NCBI GenBank assembly: GCA_039679385.1 | Contig: JBDKVB010000036.1 | Location: 1-54,516, forward strand | Direction of reading: 5' to 3' | Length of the DNA stretch: 54,516 nt | From: Armatimonadia bacterium | GTDB taxonomy: Bacteria > Armatimonadota > Zipacnadia > Zipacnadales > JABUFB01 | In this document: one piece after another, positions 17,043 to 24,887 of the stretch | Position numbering within the stretch: the first letter of the stretch is position 1 | How the letters are laid out: each line of letters opens with the position of its first letter | Notes under the pieces: generated by a model | Database searches by the model: none | Seen by the model: only the letters and a program-made list of their open reading frames with translations | Told to the model about the DNA's origin: nothing | Position numbers and translations under genes: made by a program

Positions 17043-17076
17043 AGCGCCCTGGCCGCGAGGAGATGGCCAGGGCGCT
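17043..17076. terminator. Bidirectional terminator between convergent genes
   Basis: AGCGCCCTGGCC (17043-17054) pairs perfectly with GGCCAGGGCGCT (17065-17076), a 12-bp stem with a 10-nt loop, followed on the plus strand by TTTCG. It separates the sialidase-fold gene (plus, ends 17012) from the SGNH hydrolase gene (minus, ends 17098). Confidence 0.8.
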
Positions 17077-17097
17077 TTCGTACGAGAGAGCGTAACG

Positions 17098-18312
17098 CTA
17101 CTGCGGCGCTGCGGGCTTGGCGGCGAGTTGCGCCTTGAGCCAGCAGTAGATCGTGTCCGCGATCTGCCGGTAGCCGTCGGCCGAGGGATGGACGCCGTTG
17201 TTCAGCCGCGCAACCTGTACCTGGGAGCGTGCGTTCGCGGGCCCGGTCACCGTCGGATAGTTGTTCACCGTGTCCAGGTTCACGTGTGCCGGAAGCAGCC
17301 AGATGCCCTCTGCCTCGCGTCCTCCGAACTTGGCGATCATGCGCTCCACCACACGGTGCTGGTTGCGGCGGTACTGCCACCGCGTCTGGCCGCAGTTGTA
17401 GTTGGTGCCGAAGGCATCCTGGGTCGCCGCGGGTGGCGGAAGCAGTAGCAGGCCGATGCGGGTCTGTGGACCAACCCGCCGGAACTCGGCGAGAAGCGTG
17501 TCGGCATAGCCGAACATCGTGTCGATGGTCGTCTCGATCGTCGCCTCCTGCGCTCCGAAAGTGTCGTTGCAGCCCAGAAGCACGGTGATGAAGTCCGGGG
17601 CCTTGCCTTCGCTGTTGGTCTGGCAGTACTTGGCGAAGTCCAGGGTCGGCTTGCCGTCGACCAGCGTCAGGAAGGGGCTCTTGGCCTTCGGGTCGGTGCC
17701 CTCGGTCCAGCGGGTGCAGAAGGTCTGCCAGGCCCATCCGCCGTAGCCCTCATGAACCACCTCCGGGGGCATGGCGGCAATCGGGTGATGCGTGCCGATC
17801 AGCTTCAGCTTCGCCTCACCCTCCATCCCGAAGAGCGCCCAGAGCTCCTGCGGGTAGATGGAGGCGTTCGTGAGACTGTCGCCCACGCACAGCAAGGTGA
17901 AGGACGTCCCTGCGCCTGCTGAAGCGGGCACAACATGCAGGGCGCTCTTGCCTTCTGTGAGAGGCTGCATCTGGGCGTCGAGCACCCGGAGCACCAGCTC
18001 GTAGTCGCCGACGTCGGTCTCAGCCGGCGTGAAACGCCAACGCTCCTCGTCCTGTCTGCCCTTGGTGCAGTCTACGTCGAACACCAGGCTGCGCAGGTCG
18101 CGCGCCAGCACAAGGTTGTCGAAGTACAGGTTCAGCTCTCGTCCGGGAACTACCCACAGGTCGGCGGGAAGGACCAGTCGCACACCCTCCAGCTGGGGTG
18201 CAGCAATGGCGGTCTCTTGCGGCTGCGTCGCGGGTGTTGCGGCTTCCTGTGCATCGGCAAGCGAGGTGAGCAACAGGGTCAGCGCAGCGAATCCGCAGAA
18301 GAGGAGACGCAT
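17098..18312 (-). CDS. Secreted SGNH/GDSL hydrolase with N-terminal beta-sandwich
   Basis: 404 residues from ATG 18312, preceded by a perfect AGGAGGTG 8 nt upstream and followed by a signal peptide (MRLLFCGFAALTLLLTSLADAQ). Residues about 40-130 form a beta-sandwich. The SGNH domain starts with LLCVGDSLTN, placing the nucleophile serine near residue 146, then LLGCNDTFG with the oxyanion Asn (block III, GxND), and NGVHPSADGYRQIAD with the catalytic His and Asp near the C-terminus. These enzymes remove acyl groups from carbohydrates or lipids. Export and neighbours suggest a glycan acetylesterase. The family is firm and the substrate is inferred. Confidence 0.85.
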   Translation of the reverse strand: MRLLFCGFAALTLLLTSLADAQEAATPATQPQETAIAAPQLEGVRLVLPADLWVVPGRELNLYFDNLVLARDLRSLVFDVDCTKGRQDEERWRFTPAETDVGDYELVLRVLDAQMQPLTEGKSALHVVPASAGAGTSFTLLCVGDSLTNASIYPQELWALFGMEGEAKLKLIGTHHPIAAMPPEVVHEGYGGWAWQTFCTRWTEGTDPKAKSPFLTLVDGKPTLDFAKYCQTNSEGKAPDFITVLLGCNDTFGAQEATIETTIDTMFGYADTLLAEFRRVGPQTRIGLLLLPPPAATQDAFGTNYNCGQTRWQYRRNQHRVVERMIAKFGGREAEGIWLLPAHVNLDTVNNYPTVTGPANARSQVQVARLNNGVHPSADGYRQIADTIYCWLKAQLAAKPAAPQ

Positions 18313-18521
18313 AGCGGAACACCTCCTGGGACTTGGGCTAACAGAGTGAGGGCCTTCGATGAGCAATCAGGCAATTCGCTGTCCGGCAACGGGAGGCCTT
18401 CCGGCTCAGGGGCCCACAAGGATTCGTTGCATGAAGCGGGGAACAGACTACTCGGTGGAGATGGGATCATGGGTAGGTCGCCATTCAGCGTCCACCCTTA
18501 CTCATGAGGGAGTTCAGACCG

Positions 18522-19454
18522 ATGATCGCTCGCGTACGGATGAGTGCAGCACTTCTTGGGGCCTTTGCCCTGTGCTTCCCCGCGCTGGGGCAGCAGATGA
18601 AGGTTGAAGAACAGCTTGCGGGGACGATGCCGGCCAAGGTCGAGTCCTTCCTGGCGACGCCGGATGGTCTGCATGTGGCCGTGGTAACGACTCAGGCAGA
18701 CCGCCGCGTGGTCCTTGTCGATGGCAAGGCCGGTCCGGAGTACAAGTGGATCGGTGAGCGGCGTTTCAGCCCTGACGCAAGCCGCTTCGCCTACGTGGCC
18801 TTCACCGGCGAGAAGTACCTCGTGGTCTGCGATGGCCAGGAGGGCAACCCCTATGACGCCATCGCGGCAGGCTGGCCGCAGTTCAGCCCGGACGGCAAGC
18901 GTCTCGCTTACGTGGTGCAGAAGGGTACCGACTGGATGGTCGTGGTGGACGGCCAGGAAGGACCTGCCTACACGGCGATCCTGCGCGATACCCCGGTCTT
19001 CAGTCAGGATAGCAGCGCGGTTCTATACGGCGCACAGAAGAAGGGCGCCTGGTACGCGGTCGTAGACGGCAAAGAGCAGGGACCCTACAAGGGCCTGGGC
19101 GCCGTGGCCTCGTCAGGCAAGAGATTCGCCTATGCCGCGAACAAGGACACAGCCTGGGTGATTGTGGTCGACGGCAAGCCGAGCACCGGCTTCGCCGGTG
19201 TCGCGCCGCTGAGTCCTGTGTTCAGCCCGGACGGACTGCAGTGGGCAGCCGTGGTACGCGTGGGGACCAAGTGGGCGCTCGTACTCGATGGCAAGCGAAC
19301 GGCCGACTACGACGCTGTGATTGCCGGTGGCCCCACCTTCCTGCCCAATGGACGGGTGGAGATCCTTGCAACCAGGGGCGACAAGCTGTACCGCGTCCGC
19401 ACACTCTTGCCCGGGACCGGGCAGATCATGATGGGGACGCCGAAGCCGAAGTAA
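18522..19454 (+). CDS. Secreted TolB/WD40-like propeller with near-identical repeats
   Basis: 310 residues from ATG 18522, with GAGGGAG at 18507-18513; an in-frame ATG at 18504 precedes that site. A signal peptide (about 1-20, ending ALGQ) is followed by about six tandem repeats of roughly 40 residues built on the pattern VVxDGKxGPxYxxI...FSPDGxRxAYV, for example VVDGQEGPAYTAI and VVDGKEQGPYKGL. The FSPDG element is the WD40-like/PD40 signature, so the fold is a beta-propeller. No catalytic residues can be assigned. Its role is probably binding or scaffold. It is 42 nt upstream of the beta-helix gene and likely cotranscribed. Confidence 0.75.
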   Translation: MIARVRMSAALLGAFALCFPALGQQMKVEEQLAGTMPAKVESFLATPDGLHVAVVTTQADRRVVLVDGKAGPEYKWIGERRFSPDASRFAYVAFTGEKYLVVCDGQEGNPYDAIAAGWPQFSPDGKRLAYVVQKGTDWMVVVDGQEGPAYTAILRDTPVFSQDSSAVLYGAQKKGAWYAVVDGKEQGPYKGLGAVASSGKRFAYAANKDTAWVIVVDGKPSTGFAGVAPLSPVFSPDGLQWAAVVRVGTKWALVLDGKRTADYDAVIAGGPTFLPNGRVEILATRGDKLYRVRTLLPGTGQIMMGTPKPK

Positions 19455-19495
19455 CTAGCCTTCTCGACGAGAAACAGACAAGTGGAGGAAGAGGC

Positions 19496-21535
19496 ATGAC
19501 CCGACTCGTGATCACGGGGATGCTCGTAGTGGCGCTGGTGGCAGGCTGCCTTGCGCTTGCCCTGGGCCAGGATCAGGGCGAGACCGTCCTCAGCGCGGAC
19601 TTCGAGCGTGAAGGCCCGGAGACGATCGCCTCGCCCGAGATGGCATCGAAGGTGCTGGTGACCACCGACCCAGCCGAAGTGGTCGCCGGTAACCGCTCTC
19701 TCAAGGGCGACTCACGAACCTCGGAGGCGCAGTGGAACGAGTACCTCCGCTCACGGGCTGGTCTGTTCAGGCCCAGGGAGGGATACCTCGTCTCCTTCGA
19801 TTACCGCGTGCTGGCACGCGAGCCCCGGGCGACGTTCTACCTCCTCTTCCGCCAGCCGGGCGGAACCGGGAATGTAGGTTGGGTTGACTGGCGAGGGGAG
19901 CCGGGCGAGAAGGGACACATCGACGCCACGCTCCCGGCGAGCAGCACCCCTGACTTTGCTCTCATTTTGGGCATCCAGTGGCGCGGCGCCCTGGCCATCG
20001 ACAACCTTGTGATCAGGACAGACCCGCAACAGCGGCCCGAGGGCGACAAGCTCCCGGCACCCGAGCGGACCTGGAAGTCGACCGGCAACTGCGCCTACTA
20101 TGTTGACTCCCAGGCCGGAAACGATGCGGCGGACGGCCGATCCGAGCAGACCGCCTGGAAGAGCCTGGACCGTGTGAACGCCGGCGAGTTCAGCCCCGGC
20201 GACCGGATCCTGCTGAGAGCGGGGTCTGAGTGGTCCGGATATCTTGCGCCCGGAGGCAGTGGGCAAGAGGGAGCGCCGATCCGACTCGAACGATACGGTG
20301 ATGGCCCCAAGCCGCGGATCAACGGACAGGGCAAGACGCTGACAACGCTGCTGCTTCTCAATGTGCAGCACTGGGAAGTCAGCAACCTCGACATCACGAA
20401 CACAGGAACCCGCCGACAACCAGGACGCACCGGCGTGCTGGTGAAGCTGCAGGACTTCGGCGTCGCTGAGCATATTCACCTGCGCGGACTCGACGTTCAC
20501 GATGTGAACGGGAGCCTCGTGAAGTCCCAGGGCGGAGGCTCCGGGATCCACTGCGCCGCCTCCGGGGCAACGGCAAAGTCGCGCTTTGACGACCTGCTCA
20601 TTGAAGGCTGCCATCTCCAGCGGACCGACCGCAACGGCATCACAATGAACGGTTCCTGGGCGCGTCGGGACTGGTTCCCGAGCACCCGCGTGGTGATTCG
20701 CGGCAACCTGCTCGAGGACATCGGTGGCGACGGCATCGTGCCGATTGCCTGCGATGGCGCACTCGTCGAGCACAACGCCCTGCACGGCGGCCGACAGCGA
20801 TGCCGGGATGCCGCCGCCGGAATCTGGCCCTGGAGCTGCGACAACACGGTGATCCAGTTCAACGAGGTCAGCGGGATGAAGGGTACCGTTGACGGCCAGG
20901 GCTACGACTCAGACTGGAACTGCCAGAACACCGTCCTCCAGTACAACTACAGCCACGACAATGAGGGCGGGTTCATGCTGGTGTGCAACAACGGCGGATC
21001 GGTGATGCCCTACAGCATCGGCAACATCGGCACCCTCATCCGCTACAACCTCAGCCAGAACGACGGCTGCCGGACCTTCCACATCACGGGGCCCTGCAAA
21101 GACACCAAGATCTATAACAACACTATCTATCTCGGGAAGACCCTCGACATCCCGATCCTGCGCCCCGGCAACTGGGGCGGGTCCTTCAGCGACAACACGC
21201 TGTTCGCCAACAACCTCTTCCTCGTGGAAGGCAAGGCGAGCTTCGATCTGGGCGGCATGACCGGCACGGTGTTCGAGGGGAATGCCTTCTATGGTGAGAT
21301 AGCGCAGCGGCCTGAGGATGCTCGCGCGATCCTCGCTGATCCACTCCTGCGGGCAGCGGGAACTGGGGCCGACAGCTTCGCCTCGCTGGATGGCTACAAG
21401 CTCAAGGAAGGCTCGCCCTGCGTGGGTGCCGGTCGGGTGATTCCCGACAACGGCGGACGGGACTTCTGGGGCAACCCGGTCCCGGCAGGCAGCAGGCCAG
21501 ACGTCGGCGCCTACCAATCAGGCGCAGAGAGATAG
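19496..21535 (+). CDS. Secreted right-handed parallel beta-helix protein (polysaccharide lyase/epimerase fold)
   Basis: 679 residues from ATG 19496, with GGAGGAAGAGG directly upstream. The signal sequence MTRLVITGMLVVALVAGC includes a possible lipobox (V-A-G-C18), so it may be a lipoprotein, though further hydrophobic residues follow. Residues about 30-190 form a carbohydrate-binding-like sandwich. From about 200 the opening pattern YYVDSQAGNDAADGRSEQTAWKSL marks the beta-helix family, with many short N/D-rich coils (for example VIQFNEVSGM, VLQYNYSHDNEGG, KIYNNTIYLG). Such proteins are pectate-lyase-, chondroitinase- or epimerase-like. The active-site residues cannot be assigned. A terminator follows at 21576. 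Confidence 0.8.
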   Translation: MTRLVITGMLVVALVAGCLALALGQDQGETVLSADFEREGPETIASPEMASKVLVTTDPAEVVAGNRSLKGDSRTSEAQWNEYLRSRAGLFRPREGYLVSFDYRVLAREPRATFYLLFRQPGGTGNVGWVDWRGEPGEKGHIDATLPASSTPDFALILGIQWRGALAIDNLVIRTDPQQRPEGDKLPAPERTWKSTGNCAYYVDSQAGNDAADGRSEQTAWKSLDRVNAGEFSPGDRILLRAGSEWSGYLAPGGSGQEGAPIRLERYGDGPKPRINGQGKTLTTLLLLNVQHWEVSNLDITNTGTRRQPGRTGVLVKLQDFGVAEHIHLRGLDVHDVNGSLVKSQGGGSGIHCAASGATAKSRFDDLLIEGCHLQRTDRNGITMNGSWARRDWFPSTRVVIRGNLLEDIGGDGIVPIACDGALVEHNALHGGRQRCRDAAAGIWPWSCDNTVIQFNEVSGMKGTVDGQGYDSDWNCQNTVLQYNYSHDNEGGFMLVCNNGGSVMPYSIGNIGTLIRYNLSQNDGCRTFHITGPCKDTKIYNNTIYLGKTLDIPILRPGNWGGSFSDNTLFANNLFLVEGKASFDLGGMTGTVFEGNAFYGEIAQRPEDARAILADPLLRAAGTGADSFASLDGYKLKEGSPCVGAGRVIPDNGGRDFWGNPVPAGSRPDVGAYQSGAER

Positions 21536-21575
21536 AGCGGCGGGGCAAAAGGAGTCAGGACGTGAGCCTGCTGCG

Positions 21576-21610
21576 ACGCCGGGTGTCGAGCTCCCGGCGT
21601 GCTCCTTTTT
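21576..21610 (+). terminator. Rho-independent terminator after the beta-helix gene
   Basis: ACGCCGGG (21576-21583) pairs with CCCGGCGT (21593-21600) around a 9-nt loop, and a run of five T follows at 21606-21610. It lies 40 nt after the stop of the beta-helix gene and before the sugar epimerase gene. Confidence 0.85.
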
Positions 21611-21651
21611 GGGACCATGCCTGACGAGACGACGCAACGGAGCGAAACGCA

Positions 21652-22563
21652 ATGGCAAGCCGGTTTCGGTACGGCGCGCATGCGTACCTGTGGACCGATC
21701 ACTGGTCCGACGAGGCGCTGGGGCTGCTGGACCACGCTCGCGAACTCGGTGCGGAGCTCTTTGAGATCCCCTTGGGCGAGGACGTGGAGTGCAGCGAGGA
21801 GGCCGTCAGGCGGCGTAGGGAAGAGGTAGGGCTGGAGCTGACGGTCGGGCCGGGAGGCCAGTGGCCGCCGGCCTGCGACCTGTCCTCCGATGACCCCGAC
21901 GAACGTGCACGGGCACTGTCTTGGCACGCTGAGATGATCCAGCGGGCGGCACAGATGGGAGCGGTCGCCTACTGCGGGGCCCTCTACGGCCGTCCCGGTA
22001 CGGTGCAGCGTCGTCGTCCCCCGGCCGACGAGTACCCGCGAACTGCCGCCGGGCTGCATGAGCTCGCCGAGCTCGCCCGGAGCCTCGGTGTGCGCCTGCT
22101 CCTTGAGCCCATGAGCCGGTTCCGCACGCACGTCGTGAACACGCCCATGCAGGCCCTTCAGCTCGTCAATCTGGCAGACCACGCGAATCTTGGCATCATC
22201 CTGGACACCTACCACATGGTGACCGAGGTGCGCGACTACGCGGCAGGGATCCGCTGCGTCGGTGACCGACTGTGGGGCGTCCACGCTTGCGAGAACGATC
22301 GCGGTGTGCCGGGAGGCGGACTCGTACCCTGGGACGAGGTCTTTGATGCCTTGGTGGAGGTGCAGCCGGAGGCCAGGATCATGCTCGAGACCTACAACAC
22401 CTCGATAGGTGACCACGGCTATCGGCGCGGGCTGTTCCAGAACCAGTGTCCCGATGGCGATGCCTTTGCGAGGCAGGCTTTCGCCTTCCTCAAGCGCCGT
22501 GCTGCTGAGGCTGAGCGGCGCCTTCGGACTGGGGCGACAGGGCCGTCTGGTTCTGCTGTGTGA
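21652..22563 (+). CDS. Sugar isomerase/epimerase, xylose-isomerase-like TIM barrel
   Basis: 303 residues starting at ATG 21652, with GGAGCG upstream. The barrel carries the four metal ligands expected of the D-tagatose 3-epimerase/L-rhamnose isomerase-like group: Glu152 (LLLEPMSR), Asp185 (IILDTYHM), His211 (GVHACEND) and Glu246 (MLETYN). These metal enzymes interconvert ketoses or sugar derivatives in the cytoplasm. It has its own transcription unit after a terminator. Its last 74 nt overlap the end of the convergent channel-like gene. The substrate is not evident. Confidence 0.87.
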   Translation: MASRFRYGAHAYLWTDHWSDEALGLLDHARELGAELFEIPLGEDVECSEEAVRRRREEVGLELTVGPGGQWPPACDLSSDDPDERARALSWHAEMIQRAAQMGAVAYCGALYGRPGTVQRRRPPADEYPRTAAGLHELAELARSLGVRLLLEPMSRFRTHVVNTPMQALQLVNLADHANLGIILDTYHMVTEVRDYAAGIRCVGDRLWGVHACENDRGVPGGGLVPWDEVFDALVEVQPEARIMLETYNTSIGDHGYRRGLFQNQCPDGDAFARQAFAFLKRRAAEAERRLRTGATGPSGSAV

Positions 22564-23059
22564 GTGTGTCCAGGTGTGCGAGCAGTTGGTCGAGGCGCTG
22601 CAGAAGCTGCCGCTGCAGGTCGTCCGACGCGGGAGCTGGTGGCCGACCTGCGGCCGTGAAGAGCAGCCGGCCGATCTCCTGCTTCGCCTGGTCGTAGAGG
22701 GGGTTCCCCAGCAGGATCAGAACAGAGCCGATGAGCTTTCCCGCCGGGGTGACCGGTGGGCAGCCACTCTCGCCTACGGACGCCACCGTCGCGAGGGCAT
22801 TCCACAGCGCGTCACCGAGGGTCTGGATCCCGCTGGGACTGTGGCGCTCGGCTGCGACAAGGGCCACAGACGACACCACTACCAACCCCGTGAGCATGGC
22901 CAGAGCGTGGTCGCTATCGGCCTCGGCGAGATAGCTTGCGATGGCGTCGCGCAGCTCCTCGGCCTTCCCCACGGCGGTCTCACTTTGCGCGGGTTCGGCG
23001 TTCCGGTCCCGAAGCGCTGGCTGTGCAGCCTCCACAGCTTGCTCCTCACTCACTCTCAT
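22490..23059 (-). CDS. Two-helix ion-channel-like protein with a non-canonical selectivity filter
   Basis: 189 residues from ATG 23059. Two hydrophobic helices (about 53-70 and 105-120) flank a pore-helix-like segment (LGDALWNALATVASVG, about 82-96). Overall this matches the Ion_trans_2 potassium channel plan, where the segment would read ALWWAxVTxTTVGYGD. Here the filter position holds SVGESG (residues 94-99), so the GYG signature is lost, while the following PVTPAGKLIG segment is typical of these channels. The N-terminal 50 residues are charged and the C-terminus is a Gln-rich coiled tail. Its start codon overlaps the stop of the TPR-propeller gene (TGATG), so the two are translationally coupled. 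Potassium conduction is doubtful. Confidence 0.6.
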   Translation of the reverse strand: MRVSEEQAVEAAQPALRDRNAEPAQSETAVGKAEELRDAIASYLAEADSDHALAMLTGLVVVSSVALVAAERHSPSGIQTLGDALWNALATVASVGESGCPPVTPAGKLIGSVLILLGNPLYDQAKQEIGRLLFTAAGRPPAPASDDLQRQLLQRLDQLLAHLDTLTQQNQTALSPQSEGAAQPQQHGA

Positions 23060-24636
23060 CACTCCTCGATTCCTGCCAGAGATACGATAGCAAGCCCATC
23101 GCGTGCGTAGCTGAGCAGTTGGCGGCCGTCGGGCGTCATGGACGGCGGGCACACATAGGCGGTCCGCAAGACCAGGATCGGCGCCTTGGCGGAGCCGTCA
23201 GTCGGCATGGCGAAGACCGCATATCCCTGGCCAGGATCGCGCTGCAGGAACAGCAAGGAGTGGCCCTCCGGCGTGAAGTATAGCTGTGTTATGTAGTCCG
23301 TACTTGTGTACACGCTACGCGTCAGCCAGGGGTTGGAGGTCGGCGCCACGCAGATACCATAGGGACGGTCACGCTGGCTGGAGTAGGTAATCAGGGCCAG
23401 GTCGGCTCCCGTGGGACTGGAGCGCACACCCACATAGCTCTCGCCGCGCCCCGGGTAGATGAGCGTTGTCAGGTTCGCCTCCGGCTCATCGCGGACAGTG
23501 AGGACACCGCGGCCGCGTCCCGAGAGGGAGCCATCGAAGCACAGCGCCTTGCCGTCGGGCATCCAGTCCATGAGGCCGCAGTAGGGCAGGCTGCAGACGT
23601 GCCTCTGGGTTCGATCAGTCACCGCGACCGTGTAGAGATTGTAGGGCTGTCGTTGCGGGCGTGACGCAGTCTTGTCCTGGGAGTCCGGGCGCACGTAGCC
23701 TAGCAGTGCGATCTTGTCGCCTCGCGGCGACCAGCGAAGACTCTGGACGGAGCCCTCCAGCGTGCAGACTGGGCGCGGCTCCTCGCGTCCCTCCGAGTCC
23801 ACGATGGGCAACTGAGTGTTCGCAACTGCCCCTGCACCTATATAGGCTAGGTGCTTACCGTCGGGAGAGAAGGAGAACTGCGTGCCGCGGATGGGCAGGG
23901 AGCGAGTGGAGATAGGGAACATGCGGTGCCGAAGCAGCCAGGTCTCCTGACGGGCCGGCTCCAGGGCTGCATACTCGCGCCAGTGGGTCTGGGCCAGGGC
24001 AAGACGGCCACCTTCAGCCAGCAGGCGACCCAGTACCAGATGCGGCTCGGGTGCCTCCGGGTGCTTCTGGGTCAGGGTCCGCAGGGACTGCTGGGCCGCC
24101 TCGTTCAGTCCCTCCGTCAGGTCAAGCTCTGCGAGCGCTACCAGGGCGGGAACGCAGTCCGGGTCGATCGCCAGGGCCGCGTGGAGGGTCATCCTCGCCT
24201 CAAGAAGCTCCTTCCGATCCTCGAGGGCAAGACGCGCCGTACCGACCATGCCCCTGAGGTTCCCACCATCAAGGTGTAAGGCTTTCCGGTAGCTGCGCAG
24301 GGCCAGGGTGTCCAGACCCGCCTCCCGCTGGGCATCCCCGAGCTTCGCAAGCAGCTCGGCGGTCTGACCGTAGAAGAGGGCGGAGTCGTAGTGTGCGGCG
24401 GCAGAGGCGGGGTCACCACAACGAATCGCGAGGTCTCCGCAGGTGGTGAAGGGCTCCTGGGCGTCCGGCTCTACGTCCAGCCACTCGCGAGCCAGGTCAT
24501 AGGCCGCCACGACCTCGCCGGCGTTCTCGAGGTCGGCGATCCGTGAAGGGTACGGGGAGCTCGCGACGGTGTTATTGGCCGTCACCACGACGCCAAGCCC
24601 CAGGAGAGCTGCCAGGCAGAGCAGGTGTCGCAACAT
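23059..24636 (-). CDS. Exported TPR + TolB-like propeller protein
   Basis: 525 residues from ATG 24636, with AGGAAGG 7 nt upstream and a signal peptide (MLRHLLCLAALLGLGVVVTA). Residues about 25-235 contain five or six tetratricopeptide repeats (for example LAKLGDAQREAGLDTLALRSYRKALHLD and a following DPDCVPALVALAELDLTEG). Residues about 240-525 form a TolB/PD40 propeller with FSPDGKHLAYI, WSPRGDKIALL, WMPDGKALCF, FTPEGHSLLFL and MTPDGRQLLSYA blades. The architecture resembles periplasmic interaction scaffolds of the TolB kind. It is the first gene of a two-gene unit with the channel-like protein, suggesting a membrane-associated complex. No enzymatic residues are visible. Confidence 0.8.
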   Translation of the reverse strand: MLRHLLCLAALLGLGVVVTANNTVASSPYPSRIADLENAGEVVAAYDLAREWLDVEPDAQEPFTTCGDLAIRCGDPASAAAHYDSALFYGQTAELLAKLGDAQREAGLDTLALRSYRKALHLDGGNLRGMVGTARLALEDRKELLEARMTLHAALAIDPDCVPALVALAELDLTEGLNEAAQQSLRTLTQKHPEAPEPHLVLGRLLAEGGRLALAQTHWREYAALEPARQETWLLRHRMFPISTRSLPIRGTQFSFSPDGKHLAYIGAGAVANTQLPIVDSEGREEPRPVCTLEGSVQSLRWSPRGDKIALLGYVRPDSQDKTASRPQRQPYNLYTVAVTDRTQRHVCSLPYCGLMDWMPDGKALCFDGSLSGRGRGVLTVRDEPEANLTTLIYPGRGESYVGVRSSPTGADLALITYSSQRDRPYGICVAPTSNPWLTRSVYTSTDYITQLYFTPEGHSLLFLQRDPGQGYAVFAMPTDGSAKAPILVLRTAYVCPPSMTPDGRQLLSYARDGLAIVSLAGIEE

Positions 24637-24778
24637 GAAGCCCTTCCTCAAGCGGAGAACCCGGGAGTAACAAGCCTGCGGACGAAGCCTTTCGACCTCA
24701 GCGCACGGGAATCCTGCAGTCGCGTCCCTACGGTACCTGTGTTGCGGAGGGGGCCTGGGCAGCAGCGGCACGGAGTCG

Positions 24779-24817
24779 AAAAAAAGGGGATAGACCCCCT
24801 TGCGAGGTTCTATCCCC
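24779..24817 (-). terminator. Strong rho-independent terminator of the surface-protein gene
   Basis: On the minus strand GGGGATAGA (24817-24809) pairs with TCTATCCCC (24794-24786), a 9-bp stem, and is followed directly by seven T (24785-24779). It lies about 70 nt downstream of the stop of the SdrD-B protein gene, which ends at 24888. Confidence 0.9.
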
Positions 24818-24887
24818 CGTTCGCCTGGCTCCCCCCCACTGGGGCGCCAGAGAACTCAGTTGATCGAGCACAGGAGAGCGAGGCTCT

